Positions 20,400 to 29,154 of a stretch of DNA of 64,000 nt are shown piece by piece. The stretch covers positions 1,793,501-1,857,500 of the forward strand of contig NZ_CP062229.1 in assembly GCF_024707545.1 (NCBI RefSeq), in the 5' to 3' direction. This DNA comes from Mesorhizobium onobrychidis. GTDB taxonomy: Bacteria; Pseudomonadota; Alphaproteobacteria; Rhizobiales; Rhizobiaceae. The stretch's first letter is position 1. Every line of letters begins with the position of its first letter. The notes beneath the pieces are model-generated. The model was not told the DNA's origin. It did not search any database and saw nothing but the letters and a program-made list of their open reading frames with translations. The position numbers were made by a program, and so were the translations under genes.

Positions 20400-21962
20400 A
20401 TGACGATAGCCAATCATCCCGACACCGTCCTGATTGTCGATTTCGGCAGCCAGTTCACGCAGCTCATCGCCAGGCGTATCCGCGAGGCCGGCGTCTTTTC
20501 CGAGATCGTGCCGTTCCAGTCGGCCGAAGCGGCGTTCAAGCGCATCAATCCGAAGGCGGTGATCCTGTCCGGCGGCCCGGCCTCGACCAGCGACATCGGC
20601 AGCCCGCGCGCGCCGCAGATCGTCTTCGACGCCGGCGTGCCGGTGCTCGGCATCTGCTATGGCCAGATGGCCATGTGCGTGCAGATGGGTGGCGTCGCCG
20701 AAAGCTCCGACCATCGCGAATTCGGCCGCGCCTTCGTCGAGATCCGGAAGGACTGCCCGCTGTTCGAGGGCCTGTGGGCGCCCGGCCAGCGGCATCAGGT
20801 GTGGATGAGCCACGGCGACCGCGTCATCTCCCTGCCTACGGGATTCGAGGTGTTCGGAAAATCGGAAGGCTCGCCCTTCGCCATCTTCGGCAATGTCGAG
20901 CGCAAGATGTACGGCATCATGTTCCACCCCGAAGTGGTGCACACGCCGGACGGCGCCCGGCTGCTCCAAAACTTCGTCCATAAGATCGCCGGCATCGAGG
21001 GCGACTGGACGATGCGCGCCTACCGCGAGCACGCGGTCGAGACGATCCGCAAGCAGGTCGGCAAGGGCAAGGTCATCTGCGCGCTTTCGGGCGGCGTCGA
21101 TTCCTCGGTCGCGGCGTTGCTGATCCACGAGGCGGTCGGCGATCAGCTCACCTGCATCCTTGTCGACCACGGGCTGATGCGCAAGGACGAGGCATCAGGC
21201 GTGGTGGAGATGTTTCGCCAGCACTACAATCTGCCGCTCATCCTGGTCGACGCTTCGGACCGTTTTATCGGCGCGCTCGAGGGCGAGTCGGACCCGGAAA
21301 AGAAGCGCAAGACCATCGGCCGGCTGTTCATCGAGGTGTTCGAGGAAGAGGCCGAGAAACTCGGCGGCGCCGATTTCCTGGCGCAGGGCACACTCTATCC
21401 CGATGTCATCGAAAGCGTCTCCTTCACCGGCGGCCCGTCGGTGACGATCAAGTCGCATCACAATGTCGGCGGCCTGCCCGAGCGCATGAACATGCAGCTG
21501 GTCGAGCCGCTGCGCGAATTGTTCAAGGACGAGGTGAGGGCCCTCGGCAAGGAGCTCGGCCTGCCCGACAGCTTCATCGGCCGGCATCCATTTCCCGGCC
21601 CCGGTCTCGCCATCCGCTGCCCGGGCGGCATCAGCCGCGAAAAGCTGGAGATCCTGCGCGAGGCCGATGCCATCTATCTCGACGAGATCCGCAAGGCCGG
21701 CCTCTACGACGCCATCTGGCAGGCCTTCGCCGTGCTGCTGCCGGTGCAGACCGTCGGCGTGATGGGTGATGGCCGCACCTATGAATTCGTTTGCGCGCTG
21801 CGCGCCGTCACCTCGGTCGACGGCATGACGGCGGATTTCTACCACTACGACATGGCGTTCCTCGGCGCCGCCGCCACCCGCATCATCAACGAGGTGCGCG
21901 GCATCAACCGCGTCGTCTACGACGTGACGAGCAAGCCACCGGGCACAATAGAGTGGGAATAA
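20400..21962 (+). CDS. guaA: GMP synthase (glutamine-hydrolysing)
   Basis: The 520-residue enzyme converts XMP to GMP with ATP and glutamine. It has the class I amidotransferase domain (nucleophile Cys in GICYGQM near residue 86, His-Glu in FHPEVVHT), the ATP pyrophosphatase loop [10 protein letters not shown] (about residue 230) and the C-terminal dimerisation domain ending in the invariant [13 protein letters not shown]. The gene is intact although an integrase island begins right after its stop; the 3' end of guaA is a known integration site, and integrases that use it restore the coding end. Confidence 0.97.
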   Translation: MTIANHPDTVLIVDFGSQFTQLIARRIREAGVFSEIVPFQSAEAAFKRINPKAVILSGGPASTSDIGSPRAPQIVFDAGVPVLGICYGQMAMCVQMGGVAESSDHREFGRAFVEIRKDCPLFEGLWAPGQRHQVWMSHGDRVISLPTGFEVFGKSEGSPFAIFGNVERKMYGIMFHPEVVHTPDGARLLQNFVHKIAGIEGDWTMRAYREHAVETIRKQVGKGKVICALSGGVDSSVAALLIHEAVGDQLTCILVDHGLMRKDEASGVVEMFRQHYNLPLILVDASDRFIGALEGESDPEKKRKTIGRLFIEVFEEEAEKLGGADFLAQGTLYPDVIESVSFTGGPSVTIKSHHNVGGLPERMNMQLVEPLRELFKDEVRALGKELGLPDSFIGRHPFPGPGLAIRCPGGISREKLEILREADAIYLDEIRKAGLYDAIWQAFAVLLPVQTVGVMGDGRTYEFVCALRAVTSVDGMTADFYHYDMAFLGAAATRIINEVRGINRVVYDVTSKPPGTIEWE

Positions 21963-22210
21963 AACCGCATCATTAGCGAGCTTTCGGTAATTATCGATCA
22001 GAGTTGTATAAGCCTCTGATATAAATTTGTTTTCCTTTCTCCATCTATCGGCATCTTTCGCCTCGAAGCGGAATCATTTGGCGGTAGATTTGACGGCATG
22101 CGTTTCTGCGTTCTCTTTCATGCCATGCAATACCGTCGTCCCGCCAATTGCAAGCGTACTCACTTTTTGCCCATCCAAAGCATTGGAATACAGCGATTGT
22201 TCCCAACAGT

Positions 22211-22237
22211 TGACGGTAAAATCAATGACGGTAAAAT
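22211..22237 (+). repeat. Pair of 12-bp direct repeats ahead of the integrase
   Basis: TGACGGTAAAAT occurs at 22211-22222 and 22226-22237, 44 bases before the integrase start. Short direct repeats beside an attachment site often serve as integrase arm sites or excisionase sites, but this is only positional evidence. Confidence 0.45.
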
Positions 22238-22280
22238 TGGCGTCCGAGAACCCAATTTTGTGATCCAATCCTCTGTCATT

Positions 22281-23534
22281 ATGTTAACCGATATAGCCCT
22301 TAAGCGCCTGAAACCAAAAGACAAAATGTACAAAGTTGCCGACCGTGACGGTATGTACGCGGCGGTGTCTCCGACTGGGCAGATTGCGTTTAGGTACGAT
22401 TACCGGACCAATGGTCGGAGAGAGACTGTGACGCTGGGCCGATATGGGGACGGAGGTCTCACGCTGGCAGAGGCACGCGACCGCTGCCTTGCCGCGCGAA
22501 AAATGGTGGCAGCCGGAAAGTCGCCGGCGCATGAAAAGCAGCGCGAGAAGCGTCGCCTGTCAGGCACGGCGAGCTTCGGGGATCAAGGCAAGCGCTGGTT
22601 AAAGGAAGCGAAAATGGCGGATAGCACCCGCTCGATGCGCAAGGCCATTTTCGATCGCGACATTTTGCCGATTTGGGAAAAAAGACTCCTAGCCGAAATA
22701 ACACCTGACGACTTGCGGGCGCTCTGCGCAAAGGTGAGGGACCGTGGTGCGCCGGCAACCGCCGTCCATATCCGCGATGTCGTGAAGCAGATTTATAGCT
22801 ACGCCATTCTGCACGGCGAGAAGATAGCCAACCCTGCGGACGAGGTCGGACCAGCCTCAATTGCCACGTTCGAGGCGAAAGACCGCGCTCTGTCGCCTGC
22901 AGAAATCCGGATAATGCTGAAAGAGTTGGAAAACGTGCCGACGCTGCCGACGATTCGGGTCGGCCTAAAGTTCATCCTGCTCACGATGGTTCGGAAGAGT
23001 GAACTACTCGAGGCGACTTGGGACGAGGTCGATTTCGAGAACGCCGTCTGGAGCATCCCAAAAGAGCGAATGAAACGGAAGAAGCCGCATAACGTCTACC
23101 TGTCACGCCAGTCCCTCGACATCATGATCGCGCTCAAGACTTGCGCGGCGAACTCCCGATATGTGCTGCCGTCCCGCTACGATGCCGATGAGCCCATGTC
23201 GCGCGCGACCTTCAACCGGGTAACCGCGGCGATTGTCGAGCGGGCAAAGAAGCAAGACTTTCCGCTCGCGCATTTCACGGTGCACGACCTTCGGCGCACC
23301 GGCTCAACACTCCTGAACGAGATCGGATTTAATCGCGACTGGATTGAGAAATGCCTTGCCCACGACGACAGCCGGTCCTCTCGAGGTGTCTACAACAGAG
23401 CTGAATATGAGCCGCAGCGTCGTCATATGCTGCAGGAATGGGCGGACATGGTCGATGCGTGGGCGGCAGGCAAAAAGCACACGCCCACACTTCAGCCGCC
23501 TGCAGAGGCAGCGATTATCCTTGATCCGATTTGA
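22281..23534 (+). CDS. Tyrosine site-specific integrase (P4-like family)
   Basis: The 417-residue recombinase starts with the arm-binding domain typical of P4-like integrases (LTDIALKRLKPKDK, then YRTNGRRETVTLGRYG). The catalytic domain shows R238 (TMVRKSELLEATWDEV), H335 and R338 (VHDLRRTGSTLL), H361 (CLAHDD) and the nucleophile Y371 (GVYNRAEY), so it looks active. ATG 22281 matches the family start, although no good ribosome-binding site precedes it and the frame is open to 22098. Its place next to guaA makes it the likely enzyme for that site, comparable to IntG of tripartite ICEs. Confidence 0.88.
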   Translation: MLTDIALKRLKPKDKMYKVADRDGMYAAVSPTGQIAFRYDYRTNGRRETVTLGRYGDGGLTLAEARDRCLAARKMVAAGKSPAHEKQREKRRLSGTASFGDQGKRWLKEAKMADSTRSMRKAIFDRDILPIWEKRLLAEITPDDLRALCAKVRDRGAPATAVHIRDVVKQIYSYAILHGEKIANPADEVGPASIATFEAKDRALSPAEIRIMLKELENVPTLPTIRVGLKFILLTMVRKSELLEATWDEVDFENAVWSIPKERMKRKKPHNVYLSRQSLDIMIALKTCAANSRYVLPSRYDADEPMSRATFNRVTAAIVERAKKQDFPLAHFTVHDLRRTGSTLLNEIGFNRDWIEKCLAHDDSRSSRGVYNRAEYEPQRRHMLQEWADMVDAWAAGKKHTPTLQPPAEAAIILDPI

Positions 23535-23874
23535 CGGGTCTTGTCTTTCGTAGTCTTACGTCAGGCGCAGGCCTGGTCTTGATTTTTCCGACAGAGGACG
23601 CATTCCGCCGCTCCTCGATCCACGCTTCGACTTCTGCCAAGTCCCAAACAACACAGCGGGCGGTGAGATTGAAGCGTCGTGGGAACTCGCCACGCTGTTC
23701 CATCTCATAGACGGTCGTATCCGAGAGGGGAACGATTTCTCGCAGCTGCGACCGGCGAACAGTTCGCACTACTCGACGCGACCCGATGTGTGGCAGAACC
23801 GGAAGCGGGTCCGGCTGCCCAATTTCGATGCCCTTGAATTTATCGACTTCGGAAGACTGCTGCCGTTTGACCAT
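23515..23874 (-). CDS. AlpA-family small DNA-binding protein, candidate excisionase
   Basis: About 119 residues from the ATG at 23874; the frame continues to a TTG at 23946, and neither start has a clear ribosome-binding site. The core VRRSQLREIVPLSDTTVYEMEQRGEFPRRFNLTARCVVWDLAEVEAWIEER is the winged-helix domain of AlpA-type regulators, a family that includes recombination directionality factors of integrative elements. The gene is convergent with the integrase and their 3' ends overlap by 20 bases. Beside an integrase this suggests control of excision direction, as for the Rdf proteins of Mesorhizobium ICEs. The C-terminal tail is lysine/arginine-rich. Confidence 0.75.
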   Translation of the reverse strand: MVKRQQSSEVDKFKGIEIGQPDPLPVLPHIGSRRVVRTVRRSQLREIVPLSDTTVYEMEQRGEFPRRFNLTARCVVWDLAEVEAWIEERRNASSVGKIKTRPAPDVRLRKTRPVKSDQG

Positions 23875-23974
23875 TTGCGTGACCGGGATGGGTTGCCTTG
23901 CTGGCCAACAATCGCGCAACTTTTCGAAGTTTCGTACAGCCCTCAATTGCGACCCCGTATCCTCGCCTACTGAC

Positions 23975-24163
23975 GTGAAGACTCAAGGGTATTCCACTGC
24001 GGATTATGTCAGGACCGCACCACCAATGGGATCCATCGAGCAGGCGCTGCATAAGGTCCGACAGGCGATCCTCGCTGCCGGCTTCTCGAGGCCCGAATAC
24101 CTCAAGCTGCGCGCTGGCAATGACCTTGCGCCAATTGACGCGTTAATCGGCCGGCGCGGCTAG
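23975..24163 (+). CDS. Possible small protein of unknown function
   Basis: A 62-residue frame from GTG 23975, ending IDALIGRRG. Its second half (from MGSIEQALHKVRQAILAAG) looks like a natural amphipathic helix followed by a compact segment, unlike a random frame. No Shine-Dalgarno sequence is clear, and I do not recognise a family. It diverges from the AlpA-like gene. Confidence 0.35.
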   Translation: MKTQGYSTADYVRTAPPMGSIEQALHKVRQAILAAGFSRPEYLKLRAGNDLAPIDALIGRRG

Positions 24164-24635
24164 ATCGCAGCGGAGGGGAAGCGCCGCGAGATCACGCTCA
24201 CAGCCGCGAGAACGCGAAGCGCCGCCGGCTTCGCAGTTACGCCGTCCCCGATCTCACCAATCATGAGAGATGCCGACATGGACAGCGAGACTCAGTCTTT
24301 GGTTCAACGGTAGCAGGCTTGGCGGTCGCGACGGCTACCTTGTCAATACTGGCATGAGAAACGTTGCATCGCCAACATCTTCATCGAAGATGTGCTCGCA
24401 TATTTCGAATTCCTGCGTGTCTTAGCGTGGCTGGTCGCGGAGGTCCACAGAACAGCCGATGCCGACCGCCAAAAGGTGAAAGGCAATGAAGGCGAGCATA
24501 GTTCCTGCTCCGCTTGGTGTTTGCGGAACCGGACCGAGTGTTGGAAAATGAAAGTTGGGGACAGTGCTCGCCGGCAGTTGATTGCAGACGCATCACAATG
24601 CGTATTACTCGAACTCAACCGCGCGGGGAAAACCA
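24164..24635. other. Non-coding stretch of the island
   Basis: These 472 bases show only short, overlapping frames with no protein-like character. No repeat or RNA gene was recognised. The last bases (GCGCGGGGAAAACCA) carry a weak ribosome-binding site for the small gene at 24636. Confidence 0.5.
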
Positions 24636-24776
24636 ATGGCAAAGAAACCCAATGAGACTACGAGCAAGAAAGTTGCTTCCACGGCATCCAAGTTGCTTCG
24701 TTCTAAGAGCTCCTCAAAGGCAGTCAAGTCGGTCGCGGGATCCGCTCTTACGCAAAGGGTGAAAAAGAAGAAATAG
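24636..24776 (+). CDS. Small lysine/serine-rich protein
   Basis: A 46-residue, very basic protein beginning MAKKPNETTSKKVASTASKLL and ending with a run of lysines. Similar tiny basic proteins with KVAS.AS and KSVAGSAL segments occur widely in rhizobial accessory DNA, with unknown function. Charge and helix propensity would allow nucleic-acid binding, but that is speculation. Confidence 0.55.
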   Translation: MAKKPNETTSKKVASTASKLLRSKSSSKAVKSVAGSALTQRVKKKK

Positions 24777-25281
24777 CGCCAGCTTGACAGACATGAAGCA
24801 GTTCTTTGGCCTCATTCAGAAACGCGCCAAGGAATTTAGTTTCCGGCGAACTGGCTGTGTCCGAAAAGGTCAACTGCGCGTTGGCGTCGGTGCCATCCAC
24901 AAGCTGGAGAGCGCAGAGATTGGCGTTTGAGTGTGCCTTGATCCACCAACCGCACCGATGCAGAGAGTGAGGTCGGCTCGCGCTCAAATCAAGTTCTTAA
25001 AGTCCAGATCTTCCCTCAAGAGCACTCCACAAGGGACCAACTTGGTAGTTGATTCGTCAAGCACGAAGAACTGAAGCGATCGCGGTCCCGAACTGCGATC
25101 GTGTAACAGAGGCAAGGCTAGGGAGCGGGACCATTCGGAACGATATGGAGAAAACTGTCGATTTTTTCCCCAAAAAAGGCAACAAAATCAATACACTGAG
25201 TACGCATCCAGGCCACCACATTGATCCATGCGAAGCGGCCTGACGTGTCAAATCTCCACGACCAGCGAATGTCGGTATCGG

Positions 25282-25303
25282 TGGTTGCATGTCCCCGCAA
25301 CCA
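25282..25303 (+). other. Initiator-tRNA 3' end remnant (candidate attachment half-site)
   Basis: Bases 25293-25303 read CCCCGCAACCA, the acceptor 3' strand, A72, discriminator A73 and CCA of bacterial tRNA-fMet (the C1:A72 mismatch is diagnostic), yet no T arm, anticodon or 5' half precedes it. A perfect 7-bp inverted repeat (TGGTTGC 25282-25288, GCAACCA 25297-25303) surrounds the core, like core-type integrase sites. It fits the distal half-site left when an element integrates into the 3' end of tRNA-fMet. Confidence 0.5.
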
Positions 25304-25315
25304 AATACACAAAAC

Positions 25316-25339
25316 GGCCCGCCTCGCGCGGGCCTTTTT
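25316..25339 (+). terminator. Intrinsic terminator following the tRNA remnant
   Basis: Stem GGCCCGC (25316-25322) with GCGGGCC (25328-25334), a 5-base loop and five Ts. It stands 12 bases after the tRNA-like CCA, the usual position of a tRNA gene terminator, and there is no other gene upstream for it to serve. Confidence 0.8.
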
Positions 25340-25469
25340 GCGTTTGGCGGTTGATTTTGATCCTCGTCAGGGGGGCCTGCAAGGAGCGAGCCGACGCAGC
25401 GGGACAGAGAAAATCACCATCCGGTGCGGGCCTCGGCAGACGCCGTTTTCCCGTGTTAGACTGCCTGGC

Positions 25470-25778
25470 ATGGAGATGGACACCGACAAGATCGACAGTG
25501 CCGTTCTGGGCCTGCTTTGGCTAACGCTGCATGAAGAGAGGCGCGCCTGGAAGGGGTTGGATTGGGATACCCTGGATCGCTTGCACCAGAAGGGGCTGAT
25601 CGCCAACCCACAGCAAGCGTCGCGCAGACAAAATCGAGAATTAACCCGCAGGCTCATCCCGCAACAATTGCGGTTGGCAAGCGGTCCGCCCGACCACCGT
25701 CTGGCGGCGGTCTCCAGAGCGGCGGACCTTCAGTCGAAACCTGCCGCCGGCGCCGCCCATGGGGCCCGGTTCAGTTGA
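25470..25778 (+). pseudogene. DUF6429-like gene with broken 3' half
   Basis: The first ~50 residues (MEMDTDKIDSAVLGLLWLTL, RAWKGLDWDTLDRLHQKGLI) match the start of the short DUF6429 proteins of Rhizobiales. After LIANP the sequence loses the usual family ending (KAKSVVLTEEG-like) and runs into unrelated residues that reach the 3' end of ftsZ2, so the true gene seems truncated near 25608. Function of the family is unknown. Loss of the 3' half may reflect rearrangement near the island border. Confidence 0.6.
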
Positions 25779-26778
25779 TACGGTTTTCCGACCCCGCCGT
25801 CAGCGGTATCTCAAGCTCCCGCCGCAATCCCGTCGCAACGACCGACACCCTGAATTTTCCTGCGAGCGCCTTGTCGAAAATGGCGCCGACGATGATATCG
25901 GCATCGGCGTCGACCTCCTCGCGGATTCGGGTGGCGGCTTCGTCGACCTCAAACAGCGTCATATCAGTGCCGCCGGATATCGAGACAAGAACGCCCTTGG
26001 CGCCCATCATCGACGCTTCGTCGAGAAGCGGGTTTGCGATCGCCGCTTCGGCCGCCTTCCTGGCGCGATCTTCCCCGGTGGCTTCGCCGGTCCCCATCAT
26101 CGCACGACCCATGTCGCGCATCACCGACTTCACATCGGCAAAGTCGAGATTGATCAGCCCTTCCTTGACGATGAGATCGGTGATGCAGCCGACGCCGGCG
26201 TAGAGGACGCGGTCCGCCATGGCGAAAGCGTCCGCGAACGTCGTCCTGGCATCGGCGATCCTGAAGAGGTTCTGGTTCGGGATGACGATGACGGTATCGG
26301 CGCTTTCGCGGAGCCGCTCGATGCCCTCATTGGCCGCATGCATTCGGCGGTTCCCTTCGAAGACGAACGGCTTGGTTACGACAGCCACGGTCAGTATTCC
26401 CGCATTCCGCGCGGCCTGCGCTATGACCGGTGCTGCACCAGTTCCGGTTCCGCCCCCCATACCCGCGGTCACGAAACACATATGCGTTCCCGCGAGATGA
26501 TCCATGATTTCGTCGATCGATTCTACGGCCGCGGCATGGCCGACGTCGGGCAGGGAGCCTGCACCCAAGCCTTCCGTGACGTGCGCTCCCAATTGGATCA
26601 GCCGCGTTGCCTTCGACATGGTGAGCGCCTGAGCATCGGTGTTGGCAACGATAAATTCGGTGCCTTGCAGGCCTTCGGCGATCATATTGTTGATGGCGTT
26701 GCCGCCACCGCCGCCAACTCCGATGACGGATATTTTGGGCCTCATCTCCGAGATTGCCGGCCTCGTTGCGGTGTTCAT
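25771..26778 (-). CDS. ftsZ: FtsZ2, short second FtsZ homologue
   Basis: The 335-residue protein has the whole GTPase and T7-loop core: [15 protein letters not shown], the tubulin signature [13 protein letters not shown] and [12 protein letters not shown]. It ends shortly after the core, at [13 protein letters not shown], and lacks the long linker and conserved C-terminal peptide through which FtsZ binds FtsA and ZipA. Rhizobia such as Sinorhizobium meliloti carry such a second, truncated FtsZ beside the essential one in the mra cluster. It may co-polymerise or modulate division. AAGGGGAGAGACGGCAA precedes the ATG. The gene stands alone. Confidence 0.92.
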   Translation of the reverse strand: MNTATRPAISEMRPKISVIGVGGGGGNAINNMIAEGLQGTEFIVANTDAQALTMSKATRLIQLGAHVTEGLGAGSLPDVGHAAAVESIDEIMDHLAGTHMCFVTAGMGGGTGTGAAPVIAQAARNAGILTVAVVTKPFVFEGNRRMHAANEGIERLRESADTVIVIPNQNLFRIADARTTFADAFAMADRVLYAGVGCITDLIVKEGLINLDFADVKSVMRDMGRAMMGTGEATGEDRARKAAEAAIANPLLDEASMMGAKGVLVSISGGTDMTLFEVDEAATRIREEVDADADIIVGAIFDKALAGKFRVSVVATGLRRELEIPLTAGSENRIN

Positions 26779-27042
26779 TTGCCGTCTCTCCCCTTGAATG
26801 CGCTAGCGCAGCGGTCGGTGGAAGGCTTGTTTTCCGCACACTGCAAGATTTTGGACAGTGAGCGAATCAGGACAGCCCAGCGTAACCAAGGGAATCAGAC
26901 CGTTGAACCGGCTGCAAGTGCAGTATGCAAACTCGCGCATGTTACGCGCCATTGGTTTGCCGTCGGTGCTTCAGTTGGCGCCCTAGCCGAAAATTGTCTG
27001 ATGTCAGCGCCTCCCGGTAAGGCCGAGACCGATCTTCCTGTT

Positions 27043-27828
27043 CTACTTCACGCCGATGCCGGCCGTCAGGCCGCCATCGATCCTGTAGTCCGCGCCGGTG
27101 CAGAACCCGGCTTTCGACGAACACAGAAAGGCGATGAGTTCCGCCACTTCCTCCGGCTCGCCGATGCGTCCGATGGGGTGGGCTTCGCCGAAGCGCCTGT
27201 AGGCGGCCTCGACATCGGCATCGGTGCCATTCTCGCCGCGCGCCGCCTTCTCCAGGATAGGGGAGCGGATCGAGCCCGGGCTGACGGAATTGACGCGAAT
27301 GCCGGAGCGCGCGTAGTCCAGCGCCAGCGAGCGCGTCAGCGTGTGGATGGCGCCCTTGGTCGTAGCATAAGCGGCGACGTTCTGCTGGCAGGCGAAGCCC
27401 TGCACCGAAGCCACGTTGACGATGGCGCCGCTGCCCCGCCTGATCATTTCCGGAATGCCGAAATGCGCGGTCAGGTAGATCGAGCCGACATTGACGGACA
27501 TCGCCCGGTTCCAGGTGTCGAAATCGGTGCTAACAGCGGTTCCATACGGATGGACCGCCGCGGAATTGACGATGATATCGAGGCCGCCGAACCGCTCGAC
27601 ACCGGCTGCGACCGCGTCGCGGACCTGATCCGGCACGGAGACATCGACGCCCGTGACCAGCGCCTCGGCGCCGGAACTGTCCAGTTCCGCTCTCATCGCC
27701 GCGTTGGCCGCGCGGTCGATGCCGCAGGCGATGATCGCGGCACCCCCTGCCGCAAGACGCCTGGCCGTTGCCAGTCCGATACCGGTCGTCCCAGTCACCA
27801 GAGCGATCTTGCCGTCGAAATCCTTCAT
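27043..27828 (-). CDS. SDR-family NAD(P)-dependent oxidoreductase
   Basis: The 261-residue classical short-chain dehydrogenase has the cofactor loop TGTTGIGLATARRL near residue 10, NSAAV (NAG-like site), and the catalytic Ser...Tyr-x3-Lys; here the tyrosine/lysine lie in AAYATTKGAIHTL. The start ATG 27828 is chosen over the in-frame 27879 because GAGGGAG lies before it and the family begins there (MKDFDGKIALVTG). It is divergent from uxuA over 98 bases. Some SDRs replace UxuB as mannonate oxidoreductase, which would suit the neighbourhood, but that is inference. Confidence 0.88.
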   Translation of the reverse strand: MKDFDGKIALVTGTTGIGLATARRLAAGGAAIIACGIDRAANAAMRAELDSSGAEALVTGVDVSVPDQVRDAVAAGVERFGGLDIIVNSAAVHPYGTAVSTDFDTWNRAMSVNVGSIYLTAHFGIPEMIRRGSGAIVNVASVQGFACQQNVAAYATTKGAIHTLTRSLALDYARSGIRVNSVSPGSIRSPILEKAARGENGTDADVEAAYRRFGEAHPIGRIGEPEEVAELIAFLCSSKAGFCTGADYRIDGGLTAGIGVK

Positions 27829-27877
27829 TGCGCAAACTCCCTCATCGGCCGTCGCAAGCCAGTTTAGTTTGACTTCC

Positions 27878-27893
27878 ATTGTGGCCCAACAAT
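27878..27893. promoter_or_regulatory. Inverted repeat between the SDR gene and uxuA
   Basis: ATTGT (27878-27882) and ACAAT (27889-27893) form a 5-bp inverted repeat with a 6-bp spacer, centred between the two divergent starts. It is a candidate operator for both; no regulator gene is adjacent. Confidence 0.3.
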
Positions 27894-27926
27894 ACCTTTC
27901 TGTTTTATCGCAAAGGGAAAATCTCG

Positions 27927-29111
27927 ATGGAACAGTGTTGGCGCTGGTATGGCCCAGACGACCCGGTGACGCTCGATCATGTCAAACAGGCCGGAGCTAC
28001 GGGCGTCGTATCCGCGCTGCATAATATCTATGACGGCCGCGCCTGGCCTTTGACGGACATCCTGGAGCGCAAGCGGATCATCGAGGCCGAAGGGCTGACC
28101 TGGTCGGTCGTGGAGAGCATTCCCGTCCACAATTCGATCAAGATTGGCTCGGCGGAAAGGCTTCGCTATGTCGGCTGGTACAAGGACACGATCCGTGCGC
28201 TCGCCAAGGCTGGCATTGCGACGATCTGCTATAATTTCATGCCTGTGGTCGACTGGACCCGCACCGACCTTGCCTATCGGCTTCCAACGACGGGCTACGC
28301 CCTGCGTTTCGATGCGATCGATTTTGCCGCATACGACATTTTCGTCCTGAAGCGCAGGAATGCCGAAGCCAGCTACAGCGCGGCACGTATCGCCGAGGCG
28401 GAATCGCGACTGAAGGAACTGAGCGACGAGCAGATCGACAGGATCGAGCGCAATCTCATTGCCGGCCTGCCGGCGACCGAGCGCAGCTACGTCAGGGATA
28501 GTTTTCGCGAGGCACTGGCGGAATACGACTCGATCGGGCCGAAGGAGTTGCGCGACAATCTTGCCTGGTTTTTGCGCGAGATCATCCCGGTGGCCGAGCA
28601 GGAGGGAGTGCGCATGTGCATTCATCCCGACGACCCGCCATTCTCGCTCTACGGCTTGCCCCGGATCGTTTCGACTGCCGAGGACGCGCGTTTCATCCTC
28701 AACGCTGTCGACAGCCTGGCGAACGGCCTGACATTCTGCACCGGCTCCTACGGTACGCGCGCAGATAACGATATTGTCGGCATGGTCAAGGAATTCGCCG
28801 ACCGGATCCATTTCGTCCATTTGCGCAATGTAACCATCGAGGATGACGGCTCCTTCTATGAAGCCGAGCATCTGGAGGGCGGCACCGACATGGCGCATGT
28901 CATCCTCGCTTTGATGCAGGAAGAGACGCGCCGTCGCAAGCAAGGTCGCGCCGACTGGCGGATTCCCATGCGTCCCGATCATGGCCATCTGCTCGCCGAC
29001 GACATCGGCAAGACCAGGATCAACCCCGGCTACTCATTGATCGGCCGCCTGAAAGGCCTCGCCGAACTGCGTGGCATCATGCGCGCTGTGGAACGTTTTG
29101 AGCTGGCCTGA
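27927..29111 (+). CDS. uxuA: D-mannonate dehydratase
   Basis: The 394-residue TIM-barrel enzyme dehydrates D-mannonate to 2-keto-3-deoxy-D-gluconate in hexuronate breakdown. UxuA family features: start [52 protein letters not shown] (metal site), [15 protein letters not shown] and RPDHGH near the C-terminus, where histidines and cysteine bind the metal. AAAGGGAAAATCTCG precedes the ATG at 27927; the frame is open to 27879 but that part is the intergenic region. Confidence 0.95.
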   Translation: MEQCWRWYGPDDPVTLDHVKQAGATGVVSALHNIYDGRAWPLTDILERKRIIEAEGLTWSVVESIPVHNSIKIGSAERLRYVGWYKDTIRALAKAGIATICYNFMPVVDWTRTDLAYRLPTTGYALRFDAIDFAAYDIFVLKRRNAEASYSAARIAEAESRLKELSDEQIDRIERNLIAGLPATERSYVRDSFREALAEYDSIGPKELRDNLAWFLREIIPVAEQEGVRMCIHPDDPPFSLYGLPRIVSTAEDARFILNAVDSLANGLTFCTGSYGTRADNDIVGMVKEFADRIHFVHLRNVTIEDDGSFYEAEHLEGGTDMAHVILALMQEETRRRKQGRADWRIPMRPDHGHLLADDIGKTRINPGYSLIGRLKGLAELRGIMRAVERFELA

Positions 29112-29154
29112 GGATCGCAAACAGGAAGGCCCGGGCGATCAACATCGGGTGGTG

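Larger units (their letters stand above)
21963..25340. mobile_element. Small integrase island between guaA and an initiator-tRNA 3' remnant
   Basis: The segment is visibly richer in A and T than its neighbours and has an integrase beside guaA, a convergent AlpA-like gene, small unknown ORFs and much non-coding DNA. Its right end has the 11 bases CCCCGCAACCA of an initiator tRNA 3' end with a terminator but no tRNA body. In Mesorhizobium tripartite ICEs three integrases use tRNA-Ser, guaA and tRNA-Met sites, and each integrated segment is flanked by two different half-sites; this segment has that form. I could not find a second copy of the guaA end in the window. The first 318 bases (21963-22280) hold no gene. 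Confidence 0.6.
24777..25469. other. Long gap across the right island border
   Basis: These 693 bases contain no gene I can support. They hold the tRNA 3' remnant (25293-25303), the hairpin around it and a terminator (25316-25339). Sequence before the remnant is AT-richer; after it, base composition returns to that of the core. Confidence 0.5.

Noticed and set aside
21930..21962. Search for a direct repeat of the guaA 3' end further downstream as attR
   Set aside because: I found no convincing second copy within the window, so no attL/attR pair is claimed for guaA.
22027..22263. 78-residue frame between guaA and the integrase
   Set aside because: No ribosome-binding site and no recognisable protein; overlaps the likely integrase control region.
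24291..24340. TTGGTTCAACGGTAGCAGG resembling a tRNA D-arm
   Set aside because: No cloverleaf, anticodon stem or acceptor pairing could be built around it.
24748..24987. Minus-strand frame in the island
   Set aside because: Start, composition and context are unconvincing and it overlaps the end of the small basic gene.
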